A stretch of 7,681 nt of DNA from Collinsella aerofaciens (GCA_905213725.1 CAJMJM010000088.1:1-7681); one strand, 5' to 3'; counted from the stretch's first letter, positions 1-7,047 are shown. The notes: generated by a model from the sequence alone, not told the origin. Numbers and translations are program-made.

Positions 1-2
1 AT

Positions 3-41
3 CGTGTGGTGCTGCTGAGCTTCGAGTTGGTTCTGGCATAA
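3..41 (+). CDS. possible 3' end of an upstream gene (partial)
   Basis: This frame is open from the left edge and ends at TAA 39-41, reading ...RVVLLSFELVLA. Most of its codons end in G or C, as in the confident genes here, whereas the overlapping frame that stays open to TAG 53-55 mostly uses codons ending in T or A. Only 12 residues are visible, so no function can be given, and the segment may equally be non-coding. No clear terminator follows it. Confidence 0.25.
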   Translation, partial: RVVLLSFELVLA

Positions 42-96
42 AGTTTGCTTTTTAGGTCGCTTTGCTGGTAATGTGCGTTGCCGTCGAAGCGCCTCG

Positions 97-123
97 TTGC
101 ATTTAGGGAAAGACGGGGATAAT
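97..123 (+). promoter_or_regulatory. putative promoter for the TSCPD/lipoprotein pair
   Basis: A good -10 hexamer, GATAAT (118-123, five of six consensus bases), lies 35 bases before the first start codon. The best -35 candidate is TTGCAT at 97-102, with a short 15-base spacer and only three consensus bases. The -10 is therefore the stronger half of this call. Transcription would start near 130, giving a 5' leader of roughly 28 bases. Confidence 0.4.
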
Positions 124-157
124 AGTCGTCTCGAATAACATTCTGAGAGGGGATCGC

Positions 158-421
158 ATGATTTCGTTTGATTACAAGCCTCAGGGCGTGTGTGCTCGCA
201 ATATTCACCTTGATCTTTCCGATGACGGCAACAAGGTGATGGGCGTTGAGTTTACCGGCGGCTGCGACGGCAATCTCAAGGCTATCTCCAAGCTGGTCGA
301 GGGCGCTCCTGCCGATCGCGTAATCGAGGTTCTCGCCGGTAATACCTGCGGTATGAAAAAGACCTCCTGCGCCGACCAGCTTACGCGCGCTATCGAGGCC
401 GCTCGCACCGAGATCGCCTAA
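158..421 (+). CDS. TSCPD-domain protein (TIGR03905-like, four conserved Cys)
   Basis: This 87-residue protein matches the small stand-alone TSCPD family, in which a domain related to the C-terminal part of B12-dependent ribonucleotide reductases occurs alone. Four cysteines are visible at 12 (GVCA), 36 (GGCDGN), 64 (NTCG) and 71 (TSCADQL, a variant of the name-giving TSCPD motif). The full length is typical of the family. In the family the cysteines are thought to bind metal or act in redox chemistry, but no reaction is established, so the function remains unknown. The start is ATG 158, supported by GAGAGGGG at 145-152. No signal peptide or membrane segment is present, so the protein should be cytosolic. 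Its stop TAA shares its last A with the ATG of the next gene, which suggests translational coupling and one transcript. Confidence 0.85.
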   Translation: MISFDYKPQGVCARNIHLDLSDDGNKVMGVEFTGGCDGNLKAISKLVEGAPADRVIEVLAGNTCGMKKTSCADQLTRAIEAARTEIA

Positions 422-1632
422 TGGGTATCGCCGATCACATCAAGAACGGAATATCGCGTCGCGGCTTTGTACTCGGTGGGGCTGCCGCGGGCGCTGCCAC
501 GGTGCTTGCCGGATGCTCGAAAAAAACGGGCACCAGCGATGATGCCGCCGGCGAGCCGCAGGTTATCAAGGATGATTCCAAAATCATCTCGATTACGGAT
601 GAGTACGAGGCAGTCGACATCGATCTTGAGCCGGCGGCGTCATGGACGCTGCCTCTGGGTACGCTGCTGTACTACTGCGACGGCGATTACGCCGCGGCGA
701 TGATGGCGCCCGCATCGGCACTGCACGCCAACACACTCGGTGTGCTCAACCTGGGCGATGGCTCGCTTACCACATTAATCGAGGATCCTATCGAGGGCAC
801 GGGATATGCATTCTACGATGTCCGTGCCGGCGACAGCGTATTCGCGTGGGTTGAGATGAACTTTGCCAATTCATCGTGGAAGCTCTACGGTCAAAATCTG
901 TCGGGCGCTTCGCTCTCTGGCGACGTGGTTGAGCTCGATCGAGGTGGCAAGGACTATGATCCGCCGCTGTTTACGGCGTTCGGGTCATCAGTCATCTGGT
1001 ATAAAATGCCCTCGGCAGGTGGCAATAAAACGAGTAGCGATTCGTTTTGCTATCGTCGCTCACTTGATGAATCCAAGGCCGAGACAATTTGGAAATCGAC
1101 GGGCCGCTTTGCATCGGCCCCGCGCGCGAGCGACGGCATTTTGACCATCTCGCCGCGTGTCCGCAACGACGAGGGCGTCTACTACGGCATAACGGCAATC
1201 GATCTGACCGACGGCAACAACACCAAGCGTGCCCAGTTGGTCCTTCCTTCGTCAGTTTTGCCTTTCGAGGCCGTATATATGGGCGATACCTTCGTGTTTT
1301 CTATCGAGGCGGCCTATAGTGGCGTGGGCAGCCTGGGCAATATGGGCACGTATATCGGTAATGAAGGAGGGCCGTACCTCTTCCTGTCACGCGAGCCGCT
1401 CGCATGTGCGGCTGGCAAGAAGAATAAATACCTTGTTAAGGTACAGGCGTCGCATTTCCTGATCGACACCTCTGCCAAGACCTATGGCTCGCTGCTGTCG
1501 CCCGACCGCGCTTTGGAGTATGGCGATTATCCAGCTACGGCGGGAAAATCGGACTCATTCCTTACGTACGCCACGGTGCGCAACAGCCAGGGTATACCAG
1601 AGACGGTCACTGCACGCCTATTCTCTCTTTAA
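421..1632 (+). CDS. Tat-exported lipoprotein, predicted beta-propeller-like
   Basis: This 403-residue protein is unrecognised. Its N-terminus carries a twin-arginine signal (SRRGFVLGG, residues 12-20), an Ala/Gly-rich hydrophobic stretch (19-31) and a lipobox LAGC with the lipidated Cys at 32. It should therefore be exported folded by Tat and anchored to the outer face of the membrane. After a Ser/Asp-rich linker, the body shows recurring segments of hydrophobic strands separated by polar turns (for example near 136-160, 188-220 and 285-300). This resembles the blades of a TolB- or WD-like beta-propeller, but that is inferred from pattern only. There is no catalytic motif I can name. It begins on the last base of the upstream TSCPD stop codon, with only a weak Shine-Dalgarno, so its translation is probably coupled to that gene. 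A solute- or envelope-associated role is possible but unproven. Confidence 0.8.
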   Translation: MGIADHIKNGISRRGFVLGGAAAGAATVLAGCSKKTGTSDDAAGEPQVIKDDSKIISITDEYEAVDIDLEPAASWTLPLGTLLYYCDGDYAAAMMAPASALHANTLGVLNLGDGSLTTLIEDPIEGTGYAFYDVRAGDSVFAWVEMNFANSSWKLYGQNLSGASLSGDVVELDRGGKDYDPPLFTAFGSSVIWYKMPSAGGNKTSSDSFCYRRSLDESKAETIWKSTGRFASAPRASDGILTISPRVRNDEGVYYGITAIDLTDGNNTKRAQLVLPSSVLPFEAVYMGDTFVFSIEAAYSGVGSLGNMGTYIGNEGGPYLFLSREPLACAAGKKNKYLVKVQASHFLIDTSAKTYGSLLSPDRALEYGDYPATAGKSDSFLTYATVRNSQGIPETVTARLFSL

Positions 1633-1691
1633 GCTTAGAGGGGTTAAAAAGGCGCCAACAGGGGAATAAACGCGTTGTAATTGTGAGTACC

Positions 1692-1730
1692 GCCCGCCGA
1701 GCTGCCGCGTCATAGCGGCATCTGGCGGGC
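1692..1730 (+). terminator. long imperfect hairpin, possible terminator after the lipoprotein gene
   Basis: GCCCGCC (1692-1698) pairs with GGCGGGC (1724-1730), and inside it TGCCGC (1703-1708) pairs with GCGGCA (1715-1720) around loop GTCATA. A small internal loop (GAGC against TCT) separates the two stems. The structure is strong and sits about 60 bases after the stop codon, but no T-run follows. It could be a U-poor terminator, an RNA-stability element or a protein-binding site. The rest of 1633-1785 shows nothing else I can name with confidence. Confidence 0.45.
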
Positions 1731-1740
1731 TCAGGTGCGT

Positions 1741-1746
1741 TAAAAT
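1741..1746 (+). promoter_or_regulatory. possible -10 element for the two-component operon
   Basis: TAAAAT matches five of six -10 consensus bases and lies 39 bases upstream of the response-regulator start, just after the hairpin. No recognisable -35 sits 16-18 bases upstream, since that region is the right arm of the hairpin. If the element is used, it would need an activator or another sigma factor, so the call is tentative. Confidence 0.27.
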
Positions 1747-1785
1747 GGGCTTGTTCTTAGCTAATTGAGACAGGGGGGCCGTGTT

Positions 1786-2508
1786 ATGGCTTCAGATGCA
1801 AAAAAGATTCTGCTGGTCGAGGATGAGAAGGCAATCCGTGACGCCGTCGCTGCCTATCTCGAGCGCGAAGGCTACTGGGTTGTGGGCGTCGGCGACGGCC
1901 AGTCCGCGATCGAGGAGTTCGAGAAGCATCAGTTCGACCTGGTCGTGCTCGACCTTATGCTCCCCAAGATTCCCGGCGAGCGCGTTTGCCGCACCATTCG
2001 CGATACCTCGGATGTCCCCATCATCATGCTGACGGCTAAGGGCGAGATCGAGGACCGTATTATCGGTCTTGAGCTCGGCGCCGACGACTATCTGATTAAG
2101 CCGTTCTCGCCGCGCGAGCTCGTCGCCCGCGTTCGCGCTCTGTTCCGCCGTGCCCATCAGGCCGACGAGCCCGCCGGCGAGGTACTCGACTTCGGCGATC
2201 TGGTCATCGATATCTCGGGCCACAAGATCTTGGTCGAGGGCAAGGAAGTCGATCTGACGGCTTCCGAGTTTAAGCTGCTCACCACGCTTGCCCGCCATCC
2301 CGGCCGTGTGTATAACCGCATGGAGCTGGTCGAGAAAGTGCTCGGGTATGACTTTGAGGGCTATGAGCGCACCATCGATAGCCACGTGAAGAATCTTCGC
2401 GCCAAGCTGGGCGATGATCCCAAGAAGCCCAAGTGGCTCTACACCGTCCATGGTGTCGGCTATCGCTTCGAGGCTCCGACCAAGACCGATAAGTCGGACG
2501 AGAAATAG
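1786..2508 (+). CDS. OmpR/PhoB-family DNA-binding response regulator
   Basis: This 240-residue cytosolic transcription regulator is controlled by phosphorylation from the adjacent kinase. The receiver domain spans about 6-120: acidic pair Glu12/Asp13, phospho-acceptor Asp56 in FDLVVLDLMLP, Thr83 in IIMLTA, and Lys105 in YLIKPFSP. A winged-helix domain spans about 135-232, with the characteristic LTASEFKLL, VYNRMELVEKV, RTIDSHVKNLRAKLG and GVGYRF segments. All catalytic residues are present, and the length is normal for the family. I chose ATG 1786 because CAGGGGGG (1771-1778) is a well-placed ribosome site and the protein then begins MASDAKKILLVEDE, a normal receiver start. A longer reading from TTG 1765 would place that site inside the gene. 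The kinase gene begins 11 bases after the stop. The target genes cannot be told from this window. Confidence 0.95.
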   Translation: MASDAKKILLVEDEKAIRDAVAAYLEREGYWVVGVGDGQSAIEEFEKHQFDLVVLDLMLPKIPGERVCRTIRDTSDVPIIMLTAKGEIEDRIIGLELGADDYLIKPFSPRELVARVRALFRRAHQADEPAGEVLDFGDLVIDISGHKILVEGKEVDLTASEFKLLTTLARHPGRVYNRMELVEKVLGYDFEGYERTIDSHVKNLRAKLGDDPKKPKWLYTVHGVGYRFEAPTKTDKSDEK

Positions 2509-2519
2509 GGAAATCACAT

Positions 2520-4085
2520 ATGACACCTGCGCGCTTTGAAATCGGACAAAAGCACAAGCAGGAGAGCGAGGCGGGTTCCAAGGCTAGTTGGAACACGCCT
2601 CGTTCCGATTCACGGCCAACGATGAGCTATCCCTCGCGCATGGCACTTGCTTTTGCTCTGACATCGCTCATGACGGTATTGGTGCTGGTGGGCGTTGTCT
2701 CTGTTGTGTGGGGCACGGTCTTTTCGGATTACACACGCTCCAATATCGTCGAAATCGCAAATTCCGCTGCCGAGAAGTTGGCGACCTCATATGAGGAAAA
2801 CGGCTCTTGGACCGCGGGAGAACTGCGCACGGTCGCAACGTCGAGTTTGGTTTCCGACGATCTGGGCATGCAGGTCGTCAATAAAAAGGGTGTGATCGTT
2901 TATGACGATTCCTGGCCCTCGGCAAGCGCCACCGCCGATGTACGCGAAAACCAGGCTACGACCGACGACACGAGCGGCAAGAGGGCATCGCATAGCCCGG
3001 TCTCGTCTGCTCCAACCGACTCCGATAGCGTTGCTAACGTCGAGATTGTAACGTCTTCCGGCGAGCATGTCGGACAGGTAAAGCTGTGGGCCAGCGGCTC
3101 CGACGCTCTGCTCACCAAGGCGGACTCTGCGTTTAGGGAGAAGACCTTTAACGCCATGGCCCTCGCCGCGGTTGTTGCAATCTGCATTTCGGTCGTTATC
3201 GGATCGCTCGTGTCGCGCATGCTCACCAAACCGATTCATCGCATCACCAGTACCGCAAAGCAAATCCGTGACGGCGACCTGTCGGCTCGCACGGGGCTGC
3301 GCGGTGATGACGAGATCGATCAGCTGGGTGAGACCTTCGATGAGATGGCCACCTCGCTCGAGAAGGATATGAAACACGAGAAGCGCCTGACCTCAGACGT
3401 TGCACACGAGCTTCGCACGCCGCTTATGGCCATGCTCGCAACGGTCGAGGCCATGCAGGATGGCGTGTATCCCACCGACGATGAGCATTTGGAAACCGTT
3501 GCTTCCGAGACGCGTCGCCTGGCTCGTCTGGTGCAGCAGATGCTCGACCTGTCGCGCATGGAAAACAGCACGGCTCCGCTCAACCTTGAGCCGGTGGACA
3601 TGGTTCCTTTCGTGCGTTCCATCGTTAATGCCCAGGAGCGCCTGTTTGTCGACCGCGATCTGCGCCTGCGTTTTGCGGACGAGACCCAGGGTCACGACGA
3701 TGTCGTCGAGGCCGATCCCGACATGATCACGCAATGTGTTATCAACCTCATGAGCAACGCCATGCGCTACACCCCCGAGGGCGGTTGGGCCGTGGTGTCG
3801 GTGCTCAGTGACCGCAAGCACGTCAGCATTGCCGTTTCTGATACCGGCATCGGTATTGCCAAGGACGATTTGTCGCGCATCTTCGGGCGGTTTTGGCGCG
3901 CCGATGCCAGCCGCGCCCGCGAAGCTGGCGGCCTGGGCGTTGGCCTCGCCGTGACCAAGCAGATCGTCGAGCGTCACCATGGCTACATATCCGTGGAGTC
4001 GGAGCTTGGAAAGGGTACGACTTTTACAATTCATCTGCCCCGCGAGCACACGGCAGACGCGGCATCTACTACAATGGAGCACTAG
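2520..4085 (+). CDS. membrane sensor histidine kinase (HAMP-HisKA-HATPase)
   Basis: This 521-residue partner of the preceding response regulator has, in order: a polar cytoplasmic tail (1-40); a first membrane helix (about 41-66); an extracytoplasmic sensor segment (67-210) with a Ser/Thr/Asp-rich low-complexity stretch (about 132-172); a second helix (about 211-233); HAMP (about 231-283); HisKA with phospho-acceptor His296 in SDVAHELRTPL; and an ATPase domain. The ATPase domain shows the N box (Asn409 and Asn413), G1 DTGIGI (441-446), F box IFGRFWR (454-460) and G2 GGLGVGLAV (471-479 region). Every catalytic box is intact. The start at ATG 2520 has only a weak ribosome site (TAGGG overlapping the upstream stop), consistent with translational coupling; ATG 2622 is an alternative just before the first helix but lacks a better site. 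The sensor region matches no named domain that I recognise, so the signal is unknown. Confidence 0.95.
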   Translation: MTPARFEIGQKHKQESEAGSKASWNTPRSDSRPTMSYPSRMALAFALTSLMTVLVLVGVVSVVWGTVFSDYTRSNIVEIANSAAEKLATSYEENGSWTAGELRTVATSSLVSDDLGMQVVNKKGVIVYDDSWPSASATADVRENQATTDDTSGKRASHSPVSSAPTDSDSVANVEIVTSSGEHVGQVKLWASGSDALLTKADSAFREKTFNAMALAAVVAICISVVIGSLVSRMLTKPIHRITSTAKQIRDGDLSARTGLRGDDEIDQLGETFDEMATSLEKDMKHEKRLTSDVAHELRTPLMAMLATVEAMQDGVYPTDDEHLETVASETRRLARLVQQMLDLSRMENSTAPLNLEPVDMVPFVRSIVNAQERLFVDRDLRLRFADETQGHDDVVEADPDMITQCVINLMSNAMRYTPEGGWAVVSVLSDRKHVSIAVSDTGIGIAKDDLSRIFGRFWRADASRAREAGGLGVGLAVTKQIVERHHGYISVESELGKGTTFTIHLPREHTADAASTTMEH

Positions 4086-4143
4086 CTTTTCGCTATTCGG
4101 TGAAGGAGGGGCCGCGTCCCTGCCGCTCCGAGTTTGCGAAAAC

Positions 4144-4165
4144 ATGCGGGAAAGAACCCGCATTT
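4144..4165 (+). terminator. hairpin, probable terminator of the two-component operon
   Basis: ATGCGGG (4144-4150) pairs perfectly with CCCGCAT (4157-4163) around loop AAAGAA, followed by TTCTGTCG and then GTATTT. The stem is good but the T-run is interrupted, so termination may be partial. It lies between the kinase stop and the purC ribosome site. I see no convincing purC promoter in 4086-4180, so purC could rely partly on read-through. Confidence 0.5.
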
Positions 4166-4180
4166 CTGTCGTATTTAGGT

Positions 4181-4186
4181 AAGGAG
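4181..4186 (+). promoter_or_regulatory. purC ribosome binding site (decides the start)
   Basis: AAGGAG lies 8 bases before GTG 4195. The longest open frame begins at a GTG (4186) that uses the last G of this site, so that codon cannot be the start served by it. This fixes the purC start at 4195. Confidence 0.75.
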
Positions 4187-4194
4187 TGACTCAC

Positions 4195-5082
4195 GTGACA
4201 ACGATGGAGCGTCGTCCGGATTCCCGTGGCAAGGTTCGTGATATTTACGATGCCGGTGAAAACCTGCTGATGGTCGCCACCGACCGCATTTCTGCGTTCG
4301 ACTTCATTCTTCCCGACGAGATTCCGTTTAAGGGAGAGGTACTCAATCGCATCTCGGCATTCTGGTTCGATAAGTTTGCCGACATCGTCCCCAACCATCT
4401 CGTTTCCATCGACCCGGCGGAGTTCCCCGAGGAGTTTGCTGAGTATCGTGACTACCTCGCTGGCCGCGCCATGCTGGTTAAGAAGGCCCAGACGATTCCT
4501 ATCGAGTGCATCGTCCGCGGCTATCTGACCGGTTCGGGCAAGAAGACCTACGACGAGAACGGCACCGTCTGCGGCATCCAGCTGCCTGAGGGCCTGACCG
4601 AGGCTTCCAAGCTTCCTGAGCCGCTGTTCACGCCGTCCACGAAGGCCGAGATCGGTGACCACGACGAGAACATCTCGTTCGAGCGTTGCTGCGAGATCGT
4701 GGGCGAGGACATCGCCACGCAGATTCGTGACCTTTCCCTCAAGATCTACAAGGCCGCTGCCGAGTACGCCGCGACCCGTGGCATCATCATTGCCGACACC
4801 AAGTTCGAGTTTGGTGTTATTGATGGCAAGGTCACGCTGATCGACGAGTGCCTCACGCCCGACTCCAGCCGTTTCTGGCCTGCTGCCAGCTACGAGGAGG
4901 GCAAGATCCAGCCTAGCTACGACAAGCAATTCGTCCGCAATTGGCTCAAGGCCAACTGGGATATGACGGGGGAGACCCCGCACCTGCCCGCCGAGGTCAT
5001 CGATGGCACGTCCGAGCGCTATCGCGAGGCCTTCCAGATCATCACTGGCTCCCAGTTCACAAGCATGAAGGAGAACGCATAA
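4195..5082 (+). CDS. purC: phosphoribosylaminoimidazole-succinocarboxamide synthase (SAICAR synthetase)
   Basis: This enzyme joins CAIR and aspartate with ATP to give SAICAR in de novo purine synthesis, in the cytosol. The 295 residues are a normal length for the family. Signature segments appear in order: GKVRDIYD (12-19, nucleotide-binding start), ATDRISAFD (28-36), IPIECIVRGYLTGSG (101-115), KAEIGDHDENISFE (150-163), ADTKFEFG (200-207) and the highly conserved DECLTPDSSRFW (217-228). No break or substitution stands out. GTG 4195 is chosen from the AAGGAG at 4181-4186; ATG 4204 is a less likely alternative. No other purine gene is in the window, so purC here is separated from the rest of the pathway. 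The next gene starts on the base after the stop codon, with its ribosome site inside the purC 3' end, so the two are almost certainly co-transcribed. Confidence 0.96.
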   Translation: MTTMERRPDSRGKVRDIYDAGENLLMVATDRISAFDFILPDEIPFKGEVLNRISAFWFDKFADIVPNHLVSIDPAEFPEEFAEYRDYLAGRAMLVKKAQTIPIECIVRGYLTGSGKKTYDENGTVCGIQLPEGLTEASKLPEPLFTPSTKAEIGDHDENISFERCCEIVGEDIATQIRDLSLKIYKAAAEYAATRGIIIADTKFEFGVIDGKVTLIDECLTPDSSRFWPAASYEEGKIQPSYDKQFVRNWLKANWDMTGETPHLPAEVIDGTSERYREAFQIITGSQFTSMKENA

Positions 5083-5658
5083 GTGAGTACCCGTAGCGCC
5101 ACGAACAAGCGCACGCAATCCCACGAAGTTACCGGGGTTGCGCGCAAGTCTGCCGCATCTGCTAAGCCCGCCCGCCAAGCAGCGAGCTCCGTTCGCGTCG
5201 TGCCGGCTTCGTCTAAGGCACGCCGCAAAGAGCTCGAGAAGGGCGAGAACCTCGAGGGCCTCTCTAAAGAGGAGAAGCGCGCCCGCAAGGCTAAGCAGCG
5301 CGCCAAGGAGGACCGCATCTATACGGTGTCGAATATCCTCCTCAAGCAGGACGAGGACTACACCAAGCGCCGTCGCATCTGGTGGATTGTGCTCGCCATT
5401 GGCATGGTGCTCGTCGTGGCAATTTGGGCCTCGCTGTACTTCGCTCCCGCTGGCATGGTGTCCAGCCCTGTCCAGATGGTCGGCATCGTTTTGTCCTATG
5501 TCATCATCCTAGGTGACTTTATCTACGACTTCGCTCGTATTCGTCCCTTGCGCAACATGTACCGCGCGCAGGCCGAGGGCATGTCCGAGAACAAGCTCAA
5601 CGCTCTTATCGAGCGCGCAGCTGCCGAGGAGGACAAGAAGGACTCCAAGAAGAAGTAG
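5083..5658 (+). CDS. small basic two-helix membrane protein of unknown function
   Basis: I do not recognise this 191-residue protein. The first 98 residues are hydrophilic and very rich in Lys, Arg, Ala and Ser, with a probable helical charged stretch at about 45-78 (KARRKELEKGE... KEEKRARKAKQRAKEDR). Two hydrophobic helices follow (about 99-120 and 130-150), joined by a short APAGMVSSP loop. The C-terminus (151-191) is charged and ends in KKDSKKK. The positive-inside rule puts both tails in the cytoplasm. The start is GTG 5083, directly after the purC stop, with AAGGAG at 5068-5073 inside purC. Sharing a transcript with purC does not by itself imply a purine role. The basic arm could bind nucleic acid, ribosomes or the membrane surface, but nothing in the sequence proves it. 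Confidence 0.8.
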   Translation: MSTRSATNKRTQSHEVTGVARKSAASAKPARQAASSVRVVPASSKARRKELEKGENLEGLSKEEKRARKAKQRAKEDRIYTVSNILLKQDEDYTKRRRIWWIVLAIGMVLVVAIWASLYFAPAGMVSSPVQMVGIVLSYVIILGDFIYDFARIRPLRNMYRAQAEGMSENKLNALIERAAAEEDKKDSKKK

Positions 5659-5688
5659 CGTTTGCATACATACTTATCGCTAAGATAT

Positions 5689-5719
5689 AAGGCGCGTCGT
5701 TTTTGCGGCGCGCCTTTTT
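5689..5719 (+). terminator. rho-independent terminator of the purC operon
   Basis: AAGGCGCG (5689-5696) pairs with CGCGCCTT (5709-5716), extended inward by a T-G wobble and two more GC pairs, with loop TTTTTG and a T-run at 5715-5719. It sits about 30 bases after the stop codon and has textbook form. A TTGCAT (5662-5667) and TATAAG (5686-5691) pair upstream of the stem resembles a weak promoter, but its start point would fall inside the hairpin. Confidence 0.9.
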
Positions 5720-5737
5720 ACTGTTCTATAGATAGAT

Positions 5738-5741
5738 GGAG
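5738..5741 (+). promoter_or_regulatory. ribosome binding site of the aminopeptidase (decides the start)
   Basis: GGAG lies 6 bases before ATG 5748. The upstream in-frame ATG at 5736 overlaps this site and has no Shine-Dalgarno of its own, so 5748 is preferred. Confidence 0.6.
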
Positions 5742-5747
5742 TGGCAC

Positions 5748-7028
5748 ATGATTCGAGCTGCCCTGACGGTCGAAGAGGCCCTGGAGGGTATGAAGTCCCT
5801 GGAGCCCAAGATTAAAAACTATGCGCGCCTGGTTGTCCGCATGGGCGTAAACGTTAAGCCCGGCCAGGAAGTTGTCGTTCAGTCTCCGGTTGAGTGCGCG
5901 CCGTTTGCGCGCGTGGTGGTCGCGGAGGCCTATGCTGCCGGCGCCGGCCACGTGACGGTCATCTGGGCCGATGATGCCGTGACGAGGCTCACGTACGAGC
6001 ATGTCGAGAAAAGCTATTTTGAGCAGACGCCCGAGTGGAAGCGCCTGCAGCTGGATTCCCTGGCCCAGGACGGTGCCTGCTTTATCTTTATCGAGGGTGC
6101 GGACCCCGCCGCCCTTAAGGGCATCGATCCCGCTAAGCCCGCTGCAGCTTCTAAGGCAAAGAACACGCAGTGCAAAGTTTTCCGCCGTGGACTGGATTAC
6201 AACATCAATCCGTGGTGCATCGCCGGCGCTCCGGTCGTGGCTTGGGCGCGCGAGGTGTTCCCGGGAGACGCCGATGAGGTTGCAATCTATAAGCTGTGGA
6301 ATGCGATTCTGCACACCGCTCGCGCCGATGGCCAGGACCCAGAGAGCGACTGGGAGCTCCATGACGCCGCATTCGAAAAGAACCTGCGTTTCCTGAACGA
6401 CAATCGTTTCGACTGCCTGCATTACACCGCGGCAAATGGAACCGATCTGACGATTGGCATGACGAAGGGTCACGAGTGGGCCGGCGGCAAGGGCAAGACG
6501 CCCGATGGGCACCCCTTCTTCCCCAACATTCCCACCGAGGAAGTCTTCACTTCGCCCGATCGCATGCGCGCTGACGGTATCGTGTACTCGGCCATGCCGC
6601 TCATCCACCACGGCAATAAAGTCGACGATTTTTGGATTAAGTTCGAGGGCGGCCGCGTGGTGGACTACGACGCCCGCGTGGGCAAGGCAACGCTCGCAAG
6701 TATCATCGATACTGACGAGGGCGCTGCTCACCTGGGAGAGGTCGCGCTCATTTCCAAGAACACGCCGATCCGCGAAAGTGGTGTTCTGTTCTACGATACG
6801 CTCTATGACGAGAACGCTAGCTGCCATCTCGCGCTAGGTGTCGGTTTCCCCGAATGCATCGAGGGTGGGTATGACATGTCCAAGGAGGAGCTCCTGGAGC
6901 ATGGCGTTAACGTCTCGAGCACGCACGTCGATTTTATGATCGGCACGGACGACATCGATATTACGGGCATTACGCCTGATGGACGTGAAGTTGTGATTTT
7001 CCAGAACGGCCAATGGAGTTGGGAATAG
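5748..7028 (+). CDS. M29-family metallo-aminopeptidase (AmpS/AmpT/PepS-like)
   Basis: This 426-residue cytosolic enzyme would remove N-terminal residues from peptides using two metal ions. The length fits the M29 family, and the order of conserved segments is right: an N-terminal NYARLVVRMGVNVKPGQEVVV block, then NIPTEEVFTSP (Glu264/265), HLGEVAL (Glu331), DENASCHLALG (His360) and SSTHVDFMIG (His393, Asp395). The spacing of these candidate metal ligands agrees with what I recall for Thermus AmpT (E250, E316, H345, H376, D378), apart from two extra residues before the last pair. The residue seven after the first His is Phe367, where AmpT has an active-site Tyr as I remember it. The start at ATG 5748 is set by GGAG at 5738-5741. 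No confident promoter is seen between the upstream terminator and the gene. It appears to be a single-gene unit, and the tRNA promoter overlaps its 3' end. Confidence 0.9.
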   Translation: MIRAALTVEEALEGMKSLEPKIKNYARLVVRMGVNVKPGQEVVVQSPVECAPFARVVVAEAYAAGAGHVTVIWADDAVTRLTYEHVEKSYFEQTPEWKRLQLDSLAQDGACFIFIEGADPAALKGIDPAKPAAASKAKNTQCKVFRRGLDYNINPWCIAGAPVVAWAREVFPGDADEVAIYKLWNAILHTARADGQDPESDWELHDAAFEKNLRFLNDNRFDCLHYTAANGTDLTIGMTKGHEWAGGKGKTPDGHPFFPNIPTEEVFTSPDRMRADGIVYSAMPLIHHGNKVDDFWIKFEGGRVVDYDARVGKATLASIIDTDEGAAHLGEVALISKNTPIRESGVLFYDTLYDENASCHLALGVGFPECIEGGYDMSKEELLEHGVNVSSTHVDFMIGTDDIDITGITPDGREVVIFQNGQWSWE

Positions 7029-7047
7029 TCCCAGACCGTGGTACAAT
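7019..7047 (+). promoter_or_regulatory. tRNA-Lys promoter
   Basis: TTGGGA (7019-7024, four of six consensus bases) and TACAAT (7042-7047, five of six) are separated by exactly 17 bases. The -10 lies 9 bases before the mature tRNA 5' end. The -35 is inside the last codons of the aminopeptidase gene and its spacer begins at the stop codon, so the tRNA has its own promoter nested in the neighbour's end. Confidence 0.7.

Noticed and set aside
1792..2526. Long - strand frame opposite the response regulator (and similar ones opposite the kinase, purC and the aminopeptidase)
   Set aside because: These are mirror frames caused by high third-position GC. The + strand genes have intact family motifs and the - strand products do not resemble anything.
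4100..4189. Small ORF (GTG 4100) or leader peptide (ATG 4144, 12 codons) before purC
   Set aside because: Neither has a properly placed ribosome site; the strong AAGGAGG at 4103-4109 is too far from ATG 4144, and both overlap the hairpin and the purC Shine-Dalgarno.
5662..5691. TTCG-flanked promoter-like TTGCAT...TATAAG before the aminopeptidase
   Set aside because: Its start point would fall within the purC terminator stem and the -35 has only three consensus bases, so I did not list it as a separate feature.
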